From Dysosmobacter sp. (GTDB lineage Bacteria; Bacillota; Clostridia; Oscillospirales; Oscillospiraceae): 53,766 nt of DNA. The DNA is taken from contig JAPFEH010000084.1 in assembly GCA_026169195.1 (NCBI GenBank), forward strand, positions 1 to 53,766. Direction: 5' to 3'. The translations under genes were made by a program, and so were the position numbers. Shown in pieces: positions 44,680 through 53,766 of this stretch. Position 1 is the first letter of the stretch; each line of letters starts with the position of its first letter. The notes under the pieces are model-generated. The model worked only from the letters and a program-made list of their open reading frames with translations, made no database searches and was not told the origin of the DNA.

Positions 44680-46338
44680 ATGGCAGAAAAATTGAAAATC
44701 ATTCCTCTGGGCGGTCTCAATGAGATCGGCAAGAATATGACCGCCTATGAATTCGGCGGTGAGATCATTGTGGTAGACTGCGGCATGGCCTTCCCCGGAG
44801 ACGACCTGTACGGCATTGACTGCATCATTCCCGATGTCAGCTATCTCATCAAAAACCGTGCCCGCATCCGCGGCCTGTTCATCACCCACGCCCATGAAGA
44901 CCACGTGGGCGCCATCCCTTACGTGCTCAAGCAGGTGAATATGCCCATCTACTGCACCCGCTTCACTGCCGGTCTCATCCGGCTGAAGCTGGAGGAGCAC
45001 CAGCTGGTCAAATCCACCAAGCTCATCACTGTGGAGCCGGGCAAGTCCGTCCGTGCCGGCAAATTCACCGTAGAGTTCATCCACGTCAACCATTCCATTG
45101 CCGACTCCGTGGCCTTCGCCATCCACACCCATCTGGGCACCGTGGTCCACACCGGCGACTTCAAAATCGACTCCACCCCCATCGATGGAGAGGTCATCGA
45201 CCTTGCCCGTCTGGGCGAGCTCGGCAAGGAAGGCGTGCTGTGCCTGTGTGCCGACTCTACCAACGTGGAGCGCCCCGGCTTCACTCCCTCGGAAAAAACG
45301 GTGGGCGCCACCTTTGCCCGCCAGTTCCAGAACTGCGACGACCGCATCATCGTCACCACCTTCGCCTCCAACGTCCACCGCATCCAGCAGGTGCTCACCG
45401 CCGCCGCGCAGGTGGGGCGGAAGGTGGCTGTCACCGGCCGCAGCATGGAGAATATGATGAAGGTCTCCACAGAGCTGGGCTATATGAAGGTGCCGAAAAA
45501 CACCCTGATGGACATCAGCAAAATCAAGGGCCTGCCCAAAAACAAACAGGTCATTGTCACTACCGGCTCTCAGGGCGAGGAAATGTCCGCCCTGTACCGC
45601 ATGGCCTTCTCCACTCACAAGCAGGTGGAACTGGGCGCCGGAGACAAGGTCATCATCTCTGCCTCTGCCATTCCCGGCAACGAGGTCACTGTGGGCAAGG
45701 TCATCAACGAGCTGTTCCGCAAGGGCGTCAAGGTGGTTTACAACAAGTCCGATATGCTCCACGTCTCCGGCCACGCCTGTCAGGAAGAGCTGAAGATCAT
45801 TCACGCGCTTACCAGACCCCGGTTCTTCGTGCCTCTGCACGGTGAGCAGAGAATGCTGCAGATCCACAGCCAGCTGGCGCAGGAAATGGGCATGGATCGC
45901 AACCACATTGCCATTGCCGACAATGGCTCCGTCATCGAAATGACCGCCAAGACCCTGAAACTGGGCGGCTCCATTCCCTCCGGAGAGATCTATGTGGACG
46001 GTTCCGGCGTGGGCGATGTGGGGGCTGTGGTCATGCGGGACCGCAAGCGTCTGGCTGAGGACGGCATGGTGGTGGTTGTCATGCCCGTCTCCTCTCACAA
46101 CGGCGACCTGCTGGCTCCACCGGAGATCATCACCCGCGGCTTCATCTATGTCAAGGAGTCCGGCGATCTGATGAAGGAACTGCAAAGCGTGGCACTGGAC
46201 GCCGCCGAGTCCGTTTCCCGCAAGCGCAGCCGCGATGACGGCGAGCTGAAGGGCACCGTGAAGTCGGCCGTCAGTAGCTACCTCTTCAAAAACACCCGCC
46301 GCAGCCCCATGGTGATCCCCGTTGTCACCCGGCTGTAA
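44680..46338 (+). CDS. rnj: Ribonuclease J, 552 aa
   Basis: Metallo-beta-lactamase fold with THAHEDHVGAIPYVLKQV (zinc motif at 69-77), HVNHSIADSVAFAIHTHLG and VVHTGDFKID. The beta-CASP part has VTTGSQGEEMSALYRMAF, SASAIPGNEVTVG and HVSGHACQEELK. The C-terminal domain begins at ITRGFIYVKESG. It is a 5'-3' exonuclease and endonuclease for mRNA turnover and rRNA maturation. The ATG at 44680 is 12 nt from AAGGAG. TTG at 44671 is an alternative. Confidence 0.93.
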   Translation: MAEKLKIIPLGGLNEIGKNMTAYEFGGEIIVVDCGMAFPGDDLYGIDCIIPDVSYLIKNRARIRGLFITHAHEDHVGAIPYVLKQVNMPIYCTRFTAGLIRLKLEEHQLVKSTKLITVEPGKSVRAGKFTVEFIHVNHSIADSVAFAIHTHLGTVVHTGDFKIDSTPIDGEVIDLARLGELGKEGVLCLCADSTNVERPGFTPSEKTVGATFARQFQNCDDRIIVTTFASNVHRIQQVLTAAAQVGRKVAVTGRSMENMMKVSTELGYMKVPKNTLMDISKIKGLPKNKQVIVTTGSQGEEMSALYRMAFSTHKQVELGAGDKVIISASAIPGNEVTVGKVINELFRKGVKVVYNKSDMLHVSGHACQEELKIIHALTRPRFFVPLHGEQRMLQIHSQLAQEMGMDRNHIAIADNGSVIEMTAKTLKLGGSIPSGEIYVDGSGVGDVGAVVMRDRKRLAEDGMVVVVMPVSSHNGDLLAPPEIITRGFIYVKESGDLMKELQSVALDAAESVSRKRSRDDGELKGTVKSAVSSYLFKNTRRSPMVIPVVTRL

Positions 46339-46353
46339 ACGGTCCAAACGCTC

Positions 46354-46401
46354 AACGCCACCGGCAGCAGAATCCATCTGCTGCCGGTGGCGTTTTTTTC
46401 A
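46354..46401 (+). terminator. Terminator of the RNase J gene
   Basis: 18-bp stem (46354-46371 / 46377-46394) followed by seven T residues. Confidence 0.9.
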
Positions 46402-46415
46402 TATGCCGGCCGGTC

Positions 46416-47450
46416 TCACGCCGCCGTTTCCGGTATGGCCCAAGGCTGGAGCAGATCCGAAACCTCCTCATAGGAAAATCCCCAGCTCCAGCCAAATTCG
46501 TGATTGGGCAGACTGCCTCCGGGATAATCCACGATCAGCTGGTCCTCATAGAAGGCGATATAGTTCCAGTCAAAGGCGTCCACCAGCATCTGACTGGTGA
46601 CGTCGCCGCTCTGCATCTCCTCCGCCAGAACCGCCGCCGTCTCCGCACGGGACAGGCAAAACAGCTTCTCCGTAGGAATGCGTTCTCCGGTGGAACGGTC
46701 AAAGGCATCCGTGAAGTCCCGCAGGGTGTTCTCCCCCCGGTCTACCGACCATAACTCCGTATTCAAATACCAGATCAGCCGGTCATTGGCAGCCACCGGA
46801 GTCAGCTCCTGCTGGAAAACAAAGCCGGAAAACGGCTCATCCCCTCTGCCCAGATAAGCCGCGTAGGCCCGCTCCAGCTCCGTCTGCGGGTCCCGCAGCA
46901 GCGGCCGCTCCTGATAATAGGCGCAGACCCGCTCCTGCGCAGCAGCGGACAACAGGTCGCTTTTTTCCCCATTGCGGAAAGCCAGATCCAGACGCAGCAG
47001 CACCGTTCCATCGGGCAGACGGTATTCCTCCTGCCCGAAATCCCCTTTCCAGACCTCCGCCGTGCTGCCGTCCGGCAGCAGCGCCGTCTCTTCGGAAAGG
47101 GCGGTATGCAGATAGATCGACCTTGCGGGAAAGGCGTCGATCCGCTCTCCGCTCCGGATCTCCATCTCTGCTGCCTTGGCGCCCTCCACCGGATACACGA
47201 CCATCCCCGTACCGGAGCGGGGTGCCGTCAGAAACGCTTCCGGAGACAGGATGTCCACTTCTGACTCCACACGGGTGTCCTCCGTTACAAAAATGCCCAC
47301 GGACTGTCCGGCTCCAAGATCCAGAACAAAGGATGTCACCGTTCCATGCTCCATCTCCGCCTCTGCCAGTTGACCGTCCCAATAGGTCGGCGGCTTTCTG
47401 CAGCCTGCCAGTGTCAGGCACAGCAGTACCAGAATCGTGATTCTCCGCAT
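46416..47450 (-). CDS. Lipoprotein of unknown function, 344 aa
   Basis: Start at 47450 (MRRITILVLLCLTLAGC), lipobox LTLAGC (Cys17), GGAGGAGG upstream. The mature part is mixed alpha/beta (GMVVYPVEGAKAAEMEIRSG; YLNTELWSVDRGENTLRDFT; FGWSWGFSYEEVSDLLQPWA). No domain recognised. Exported and membrane-anchored. Convergent with the RNase J gene. Confidence 0.75.
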   Translation of the reverse strand: MRRITILVLLCLTLAGCRKPPTYWDGQLAEAEMEHGTVTSFVLDLGAGQSVGIFVTEDTRVESEVDILSPEAFLTAPRSGTGMVVYPVEGAKAAEMEIRSGERIDAFPARSIYLHTALSEETALLPDGSTAEVWKGDFGQEEYRLPDGTVLLRLDLAFRNGEKSDLLSAAAQERVCAYYQERPLLRDPQTELERAYAAYLGRGDEPFSGFVFQQELTPVAANDRLIWYLNTELWSVDRGENTLRDFTDAFDRSTGERIPTEKLFCLSRAETAAVLAEEMQSGDVTSQMLVDAFDWNYIAFYEDQLIVDYPGGSLPNHEFGWSWGFSYEEVSDLLQPWAIPETAA

Positions 47451-47543
47451 ACCATCCTCCTCCGTTCCGGAAATCGGAACCGCCTGCCGGATATGCCGCG
47501 GCATATCCGCAGCGGAACGCACGTACAGGGTTTCTTCTTTTCC

Positions 47544-47577
47544 AAAAAGCGGCTGTCCGTCCGGGCAGCCGCTTTTG
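47544..47577 (-). terminator. Terminator after the SPFH gene
   Basis: AAAAGCGGCTG, 10-nt loop, CAGCCGCTTTTT on the minus strand. It ends the NfeD-SPFH operon. Confidence 0.85.
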
Positions 47578-47582
47578 CGTGA

Positions 47583-48527
47583 TTACACCTTGGGATCTTC
47601 CGTGTCGAACACCGTCTTGGCACTGGCAGCCAGTCCCGCCAGTCCCTGCAGCTCGCTGGGAATGATGATCTTGGTGGCCTTTCCGTCCGCCACCTTCTCC
47701 ATGGCCTCCAGCGCTTTGAGCTTCACCACCTGATCGTTGGGGGCAGACTCGTTCAACAGCTTCAGGGAATCCGCCAGCGCCTGCTGCACCTTCATAATCG
47801 CCTGCGCCTCGGCCTCGGCAGCCATGATGCGGGCTTCCTTTTCGCCCTCTGCCTTCAAAATCGCAGCCTGCTTCTCGGCGTCCGCCCGCAGGATGGAGGA
47901 CTGCTTCTCGCCCTCTGCCACCAGAATCTGGGACTGCTTTTGTCCCTCCGCCTGCAAAATGGATTCCCGCCGTTCCCGTTCGGCCTTCATCTGCTTTTCC
48001 ATGGCGTTCTGGATCTCCTTGGGAGGGATGATATTTTTCAGCTCCACCCGGTTGACCTTGATGCCCCACGGGTCCGTAGCCTCATCCAGAATGGAACGCA
48101 TCCGGGAGTTGATGACATCCCGGCTGGTGAGGGACTGGTCCAGCTCCATATCGCCGATGATATTCCGCAGGGTGGTGGCTGTCAGGTTCTCGATGGCATT
48201 CATGGGATGCTCCACGCCGTACGTATACAGCTTGGGGTCTGTGATCTGGAAATAAATAACGGTATCGATCTGCATGGTGACATTGTCTTTGGTAATGACC
48301 GGCTGCGGAGCGAAGTCCGCCACCTGCTCTTTCAGGGAGACCTTTTTCACCACCCGCTCAATGAAGGGCACCTTTACATGGAGGCCCACGTTCCACACGC
48401 ACCGGAACGCACCCAGCCGTTCCAGCACATAGGCCCGGGACTGCTGCACGATGACGATGTTGCTGATGATCAGCACCAGAATCACCACGATCAGAACGAC
48501 GACTGCAATAAAGCCGAAATTGAACAT
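47583..48527 (-). CDS. SPFH/band 7 (stomatin-like) membrane protein, 314 aa
   Basis: One N-terminal membrane helix (FIAVVVLIVVILVLIISNIV). The SPFH domain (residues about 28-195) has AYVLERLGAFRCVWNVGLHV, PVITKDNVTMQIDTVIYFQI and LRNIIGDMELDQSLTSRDVI. A coiled-coil tail with repeated AEGEKQ(S/A)xIL units (about 195-250) and an Ala-rich end follow. It forms oligomeric scaffolds in membrane microdomains (QmcA-like). It is coupled by a one-base stop/start overlap to the NfeD fusion gene. Confidence 0.9.
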   Translation of the reverse strand: MFNFGFIAVVVLIVVILVLIISNIVIVQQSRAYVLERLGAFRCVWNVGLHVKVPFIERVVKKVSLKEQVADFAPQPVITKDNVTMQIDTVIYFQITDPKLYTYGVEHPMNAIENLTATTLRNIIGDMELDQSLTSRDVINSRMRSILDEATDPWGIKVNRVELKNIIPPKEIQNAMEKQMKAERERRESILQAEGQKQSQILVAEGEKQSSILRADAEKQAAILKAEGEKEARIMAAEAEAQAIMKVQQALADSLKLLNESAPNDQVVKLKALEAMEKVADGKATKIIIPSELQGLAGLAASAKTVFDTEDPKV

Positions 48528-49357
48528 TACTCTACCTCCGTTTTTTCCTCAAATGATTTGACCAGAAGCTTGACGCCCTCCATGGCCTCGACCTTTACCC
48601 GGCTGCCTGCCGGCAGCACCGTTCCGTCCACGCTGCGGGCTGTCCATATCTTGCCGCCCACATAGACGGCTCCGGCGGAATTTTCATTGTCTACGGTTTC
48701 TGTGACCTTGGCTGTCTGCCCCAGAACACGGTCGGCGTTGGTGGGGGTGGCCTTGGCGGCGGTGATACGCCGCACCAGCGGCCGGGTCACTGCCAGCGCC
48801 GCCGCGGAAACAACCAGAAACAGCACGATCTGCACAGTGACCGGCACATCGAAAAACGCTGCCAGCAGCGCCGCCAGCGCGCCTGCCACAAACCAGATGG
48901 ACACCAGAGACGCCGTGGCAGCCTCTGCGATCCCGAATAAAATGGCGGCTCCGGTCCACACAATGGTCATCACGCGATCCATACCTCCTCTCATAGGATG
49001 GCCCAGCAGCACCGCCAGCAGCGCCAGAGACGCCAGCAGGCCGCCGAACACACATTTGTTGCCGAAGGACAGGTTACTGAAAAAGTCCGACAACGCCCGT
49101 TTCAGCGGACGGCTGGGCAGGCGCTCCGCCGGGGGCGCCCCCTCTGTCCGCCGGACAGGCACCTCGTCGGCAAAGAGGTCGTTCATGGTTGCGCCGTAGC
49201 GGTTGCAGATGTAGATGATCTTCTCGATCTCCGGATAGCCCCGGGAGGACTCCCATTTTCCCACCGCCTGACGGGACACCTTCAGCTGGGCGGCAAATTC
49301 CTCCTGCGTCATGCCCTGACCGCGGCGGACAGCCTGCAGCCGCTCTCCAAAAGACAC
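48527..49357 (-). CDS. Xre HTH-NfeD fusion membrane protein, 276 aa
   Basis: GTG start at 49357 with GAGGAGGGG upstream. Residues 1-65 are a full Xre HTH (MTQEEFAAQLKVSRQAVGKW, YPEIEKIIYICNRYGATMND). Residues about 95-195 contain four to five hydrophobic helices. Residues about 205-272 are the NfeD OB-fold (VLGQTAKVTETVDNENSAGA, VYVGGKIWTARSVDGTVLPA, GSRVKVEAMEG). NfeD normally partners SPFH proteins, and here the pair is adjacent. A DNA-binding head on NfeD is unusual. The reading frame is open throughout, with no sign of a frameshift. Confidence 0.85.
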   Translation of the reverse strand: MSFGERLQAVRRGQGMTQEEFAAQLKVSRQAVGKWESSRGYPEIEKIIYICNRYGATMNDLFADEVPVRRTEGAPPAERLPSRPLKRALSDFFSNLSFGNKCVFGGLLASLALLAVLLGHPMRGGMDRVMTIVWTGAAILFGIAEAATASLVSIWFVAGALAALLAAFFDVPVTVQIVLFLVVSAAALAVTRPLVRRITAAKATPTNADRVLGQTAKVTETVDNENSAGAVYVGGKIWTARSVDGTVLPAGSRVKVEAMEGVKLLVKSFEEKTEVE

Positions 49358-49792
49358 GGCCGATCCCCTCCTCTCTTTCCACAGAGTACAGCACGGTTCC
49401 GGAAAACACCACCAACTTCAAGTTTCCACGGGACGATCCCGTCCGGTTTGCAGGGCAACCTCAGGTTTCCCTGCCGTGCATTCTCTGCTCTTTGGGCTTA
49501 TCATAGCATATTCCCCGGAAGAAAAGCGTTTCATTTCGGTTACAAATCGGCCTCCGGCGCCGTCTGTTTCCCTCCGCGGAATACGCGGCATCTTCGATAA
49601 TTTTTTCTCTTGATATCTCCGGTTTTTGTGCAATTACAATAGCATATCCTTCCAAGCGGCGCAAGCGGTTTTTCAATGTTCTGAATTTTTTCAGATCTCC
49701 TTCTGACGGGTTGCCCGCATACCGGTTCCTGTGATAAAATCGTTGCGCAAATCAGCCGCCCCGACGGCCAATCACGCAAAGGAGACGCGCCC
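49358..49792. other. Divergent intergenic region, 435 bp
   Basis: No credible gene. It contains a plus-strand promoter for the carbonic anhydrase gene (TTGCCC 49711-49716, 18-bp spacer, TAAAAT 49735-49740). On the minus strand a TATGAT -10 box at about 49498-49503 lacks a clear -35, and TTGCGC/TATTGT with 17-bp spacing lies near 49640-49670. These could drive the NfeD-SPFH operon with a 100-280 nt leader. Confidence 0.5.
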
Positions 49793-50332
49793 ATGATCGA
49801 TGAAATGCTGCAATTCAACAAACGCTTTGTGGAAGAAAAGCAATACGAAAAATTTCAAACCAGCAAATACCCGGATAAGAAGCTTGCCATCCTCACCTGC
49901 ATGGATACCCGTCTGGTGGAGCTGCTGCCTGCCGCACTGGGGATCAAAAACGGCGATGTAAAAATGATCAAAAACGCCGGCGGCATGATCTCCGACCCCT
50001 TTGACAGCGCCGTGCGCAGTCTGCTGGTGGGCATTGTGGAGCTGGGTGTGGAAGAGATCATGGTCATCGGCCACACAGACTGCGGCGTCTCCGGCATCAA
50101 CGCCGAAGGGATGATCCGCCACCTGCTTTCCCGCGGCGTCTCTCAGGACCACATCGACATGATGCGCTACTGCGGCGTCAACTTTGAAAAGTGGCTCCAC
50201 GGCTTCGACTGTGTGGAAACCTCCGTGCAGGAGACCGTTGACTTTCTGATTCACCACCCCCTGATGCCTAAGGATGTGGTCATTCGGGGATACATCATTG
50301 ACACGGAAACCGGCGCCCTGACCCCTCTGTAA
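49793..50332 (+). CDS. Beta-class carbonic anhydrase, 179 aa
   Basis: Zinc ligands in CMDTRL (Cys36, with the Asp-Arg dyad) and in GHTDCGV (His and Cys, about residues 97-103). GLKNGDVKMIKNAGG-type core (IKNGDVKMIKNAGGMISDPF). Length matches small beta-CAs of Firmicutes. It interconverts CO2 and bicarbonate. Single gene with AAAGGAG upstream. Confidence 0.92.
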   Translation: MIDEMLQFNKRFVEEKQYEKFQTSKYPDKKLAILTCMDTRLVELLPAALGIKNGDVKMIKNAGGMISDPFDSAVRSLLVGIVELGVEEIMVIGHTDCGVSGINAEGMIRHLLSRGVSQDHIDMMRYCGVNFEKWLHGFDCVETSVQETVDFLIHHPLMPKDVVIRGYIIDTETGALTPL

Positions 50333-50405
50333 CGCCATTTGCACAGCAGGCGGATTTCTGCTATACTGAACTTGATTTTTGAACGATGCAAAGGAGGAGC
50401 GGGAC

Positions 50406-51515
50406 ATGAGGCTCACCGTCCCTTGTCTGTTCGGACTGGAAAGTCTGGTGGCAGACGAAATGAAACGACTGCAATTAAAGGAGGTGCGGGCGGAAAACGG
50501 CCGGGTGCACTGTGAGGGCACGCTGGCGGACATTGCCCGCCTCAATATCAGCCTGCGCTGCGGCGCGCGGGTGCTGATGGAGCTGGGCAGCTTCCCCGCC
50601 CCGGATTTTGAAGCCTTGTTTCAGGGGGTGCAGTCCCTGCCGTGGGAGGAGTTCATCCCCAAGGACGGGGAATTCCCCGTGAAGGGCTATTCCATCAATT
50701 CCACGCTCCACTCTGTTCCCGCCTGTCAGGCCATTGTGAAAAAGGCAGCCGCCAAGCGTCTGGGAACCGTCTACGGCTGCGAAACGCTGCCGGAAACCGG
50801 CAGCCGCTATCAGATCCAGTTTGCCATCATCAAGGACACCGCCTCCCTGTATCTGGACACCTCCGGCGAAGGACTTTACAAGCGGGGCTATCGGGCGAAA
50901 AATATGGGCGCTCCTCTGCGGGAAACGCTGGCGGCAGCGCTGGTGACCCTTTCCCGCTACCGGGGGAAGGATCCCTTCTGTGATCCCTTCTGCGGCAGCG
51001 GAACCATCCCCATCGAAGCCGCCCTCATTGCCAAAAACCGCGCTCCGGGGCTGGAGCGAAGCTTTTCCGCTCAAAAGTGGAAGCGTATGGATGCCAAGCT
51101 GTGGCTGGATGCCGCCGATGAAGCCATGGACAAGGAGTTCCACGGCGTCTATGACATCTGGGGCGGCGACATCGATCCCGCCGCAGTGGAGCTGGCGCGG
51201 CATAACGCGGCTCTTGCCGGCGTGGAGGACTGCATTCGTTTTGAAACAGCAGATGCCGGAACATTCCACCGTGACAGCGAATATGGCCAGCTGGTGACCA
51301 ATCCTCCCTACGGCGAGCGGCTGCTGGAAAAGCAGGAGGCCGAGGCGCTTTACCGCTCCTTCGGGGCCGCCTGCCGTACGCTGCCCCCCAAGTGGCGGGT
51401 GCTGGTGCTCTCCTCCCACACGGAGTTTGAGCGGTGCTTCGGCCGCCCTGCCGACAAAAAACGGAAGCTGTATAACGGAATGCTCAAGTGCGACCTGTTC
51501 CAGTATGGAAAATAA
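50406..51515 (+). CDS. RlmL/YpsC-type THUMP methyltransferase, 369 aa
   Basis: Start at 50406 (MRLTVPCLFGLESLVADEMK), with AAAGGAGG upstream. N-terminal ferredoxin-like and THUMP region (residues about 1-155, KGYSINSTLHSVPACQAIVK). Class I methyltransferase with DPFCGSGTIPIEAALIAKN (SAM loop), GGDIDPAAVELARHNA and the catalytic VTNPPYGERL. It methylates a guanine N2 position in 23S rRNA. The next gene follows after 41 bp. Confidence 0.88.
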   Translation: MRLTVPCLFGLESLVADEMKRLQLKEVRAENGRVHCEGTLADIARLNISLRCGARVLMELGSFPAPDFEALFQGVQSLPWEEFIPKDGEFPVKGYSINSTLHSVPACQAIVKKAAAKRLGTVYGCETLPETGSRYQIQFAIIKDTASLYLDTSGEGLYKRGYRAKNMGAPLRETLAAALVTLSRYRGKDPFCDPFCGSGTIPIEAALIAKNRAPGLERSFSAQKWKRMDAKLWLDAADEAMDKEFHGVYDIWGGDIDPAAVELARHNAALAGVEDCIRFETADAGTFHRDSEYGQLVTNPPYGERLLEKQEAEALYRSFGAACRTLPPKWRVLVLSSHTEFERCFGRPADKKRKLYNGMLKCDLFQYGK

Positions 51516-51556
51516 CCGCCCCTGACCTCCTGTACAGCCCTGAAAAGGAGGGTTCC

Positions 51557-52564
51557 ATGCGGCATATTTTCATCATCAATCCCCGGGCAGGCAAGCGGGA
51601 CCAGACAGCCCGCATCTATGCCATGGCAGACCGGCTGCGGGAGCACCACGGACTGGAATGTGTCTGCATGCTGACGGACCGGCCCGGCAGCGCCGCAGAA
51701 CTGGCCCGCCGTCTGGCAGCCTCCGGCGAACCGCTGAGGATCTATGCCTGCGGTGGAGACGGCACCGCCAACGAGGTGGCAAACGGCATGGCAGGCTTTG
51801 AAAATGCCGCCATGACCTGCATCCCCGCCGGCACCGGCAATGACCTTTTGAAAAATTTCGGTGCAGCCATGGAACAGTTCCGGGATGCGGAGAACCTGTG
51901 GGACGGGGACATTTTTCCCTTGGATCTGATCGACTGCAACGGTCGGCTGTGCCTCACCATCGCCTGCAACGGCATCGACGCCCAGATTGCCGACAGCGTC
52001 CACCGATACAGCAGCACTCCCCTGCTCAGCGGACGGGGCAGTTATCTCTGTTCTGTGGCAGTCAACTTTCTGCTGAAGGATCTGGGTCACCTCTGGACCG
52101 TTGAACTGGACGGGGAACTTCTGGAGGGGCAGTTTGTTCTGGTCTCCATGTGCAACGGCCGCTATTACGGCGGCGGCTCCACTCCGGTACCGGAGGCCAG
52201 AATGGATGACGGTGTGCTTCACACGGTCCTCATCAAAAAAGTCGGCAAGCCCACCTTTGCCCGCCTGTTCCCGGCCTATTCCGCCGGGGAATACCGCACA
52301 CTCCCCGCTGACCTCATCCGGGTCTCCACCGCCAGAGAAGTGCGCATCCGCTCCGCTTCGGACATCGTCACCTGTGTCGATGGTGAGAGCTTTCGCAGTC
52401 GGGAGGTGGTCATGCGCCTTGCGGACCGAACGGTGAACTTCTTCGGCCCCAAGGGGTGCAGCCCCAATGCCACCGCCCGCGGGCCGGCGTGTACACAGGA
52501 TTTACAGATTCTTCATAACTTTTGTCAAAATCCCCCTTTACAAAACGAAGGGAGTGTACTATGA
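51557..52564 (+). CDS. Diacylglycerol kinase-family lipid kinase, 335 aa
   Basis: Start at 51557 (MRHIFIINPRAGKRDQTARI), with AAGGAGG upstream. DAGK catalytic signature ACGGDGTANEVANGMAG (about 70-86) and PAGTGNDLLKNFG (about 92-104). The C-terminal domain has RYYGGGSTPVPEARMDDG. It phosphorylates a membrane lipid (diacylglycerol or undecaprenol). The last ~30 residues look unstructured, and the stop lies within the groES promoter. Confidence 0.88.
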   Translation: MRHIFIINPRAGKRDQTARIYAMADRLREHHGLECVCMLTDRPGSAAELARRLAASGEPLRIYACGGDGTANEVANGMAGFENAAMTCIPAGTGNDLLKNFGAAMEQFRDAENLWDGDIFPLDLIDCNGRLCLTIACNGIDAQIADSVHRYSSTPLLSGRGSYLCSVAVNFLLKDLGHLWTVELDGELLEGQFVLVSMCNGRYYGGGSTPVPEARMDDGVLHTVLIKKVGKPTFARLFPAYSAGEYRTLPADLIRVSTAREVRIRSASDIVTCVDGESFRSREVVMRLADRTVNFFGPKGCSPNATARGPACTQDLQILHNFCQNPPLQNEGSVL

Positions 52565-52565
52565 T
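52537..52565 (+). promoter_or_regulatory. groESL promoter
   Basis: TTTACA (52537-52542), 17-bp spacer, TATGAT (52560-52565), immediately upstream of the CIRCE element. Confidence 0.85.
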
Positions 52566-52572
52566 AACAGCG

Positions 52573-52599
52573 TTAGCACTCGATAGGGTTGAGTGCTAA
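52573..52599. promoter_or_regulatory. CIRCE operator (HrcA site)
   Basis: TTAGCACTC-N9-GAGTGCTAA, a perfect match to the consensus. It lies at the transcription start, so HrcA binding represses groESL and heat releases it. Confidence 0.97.
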
Positions 52600-52630
52600 C
52601 GCTGAACTTGTTTGATTTTTAATTTTATAG

Positions 52631-52927
<297 letters not shown>

Positions 52928-52945
52928 TTCCTGTTAACCGGAGAT

Positions 52946-53766
<821 letters not shown>

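Noticed and set aside
44614-46377. 587-codon minus-strand frame opposite RNase J
   Set aside because: Rich in His/Asp/Gly repeats caused by codon bias of the RNase J gene. The plus-strand protein has all catalytic motifs.

Overview
The window is the greater part of an integrated siphovirus-type prophage (about 1 to 34,680) followed by about 19 kb of host chromosome. High GC, Firmicutes-type promoters, a CIRCE-controlled groESL operon, RNase J, DUF1540 and a spore-type GH18 hydrolase point to a GC-rich, probably spore-forming Clostridia host, most likely Oscillospiraceae (Flavonifractor/Lawsonibacter/Oscillibacter neighbourhood). The genus cannot be fixed from this sequence.

Prophage layout. 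Nearly all lytic genes are on the minus strand and read from the immunity region (about 30.9 kb) leftward. From right to left: a replication module (Xre regulator, initiator with a 42-bp perfect palindrome inside it, DnaB-like helicase, ParA, ParB); a ladder of very small overlapping early genes with SSB, DUF551 and an HUH Rep-like protein; HNH nuclease, a non-coding gap that may hold cos, a ParB-methyltransferase fusion, small and large terminase; portal, protease, HK97 capsid, connectors, major tail protein, chaperone, tape measure, tail tip, LamG/FN3 and glycine-rich fibre proteins; then holin-region genes and two tandem type I toxin modules at the left edge. No endolysin is visible, so the left end of the prophage lies outside the window. 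On the plus strand are an orphan HicB, the lysogeny genes (repressor, ImmA/IrrE peptidase), two cargo genes and a large serine integrase. The integrase stops directly at the right junction, where the reading frame of a GH18 (YaaH/SleL-like) gene resumes, so the phage appears to interrupt a probable spore-hydrolase gene.

Most striking signal. The 17-bp palindrome GTGTCCGAnTCGGACAC occurs eight times (one copy with a mismatch) from 215 to 31,901. I found none in the 19 kb of flanking chromosome. Four copies lie inside genes and all are read in the same frame, giving Val-Ser-Asp-Ser-Asp-Thr in linkers or tails of the head-tail connector, SSB, ParB and the repressor. One copy touches the -35 box of an antitoxin RNA promoter. 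Because the phage encodes ParA and ParB, a dispersed parS-like centromere set is the leading hypothesis. A stoperator-type repressor array is the main alternative.

Host region. After the GH18 remnant come a D-2-hydroxyacid dehydrogenase; a Gx-transporter/NusG-II/ApbE cluster (flavin-linked electron transfer); a membrane protein; a split TSUP transporter; DUF1540; MgtE; an MFS exporter with a LacI regulator; RNase J with a long structured leader; a lipoprotein; an SPFH protein with an unusual Xre-NfeD fusion; beta-carbonic anhydrase; an RlmL-type methyltransferase; a lipid kinase; and groES-groEL, whose spacer is a tandem array of hairpins. groEL runs off the right edge.
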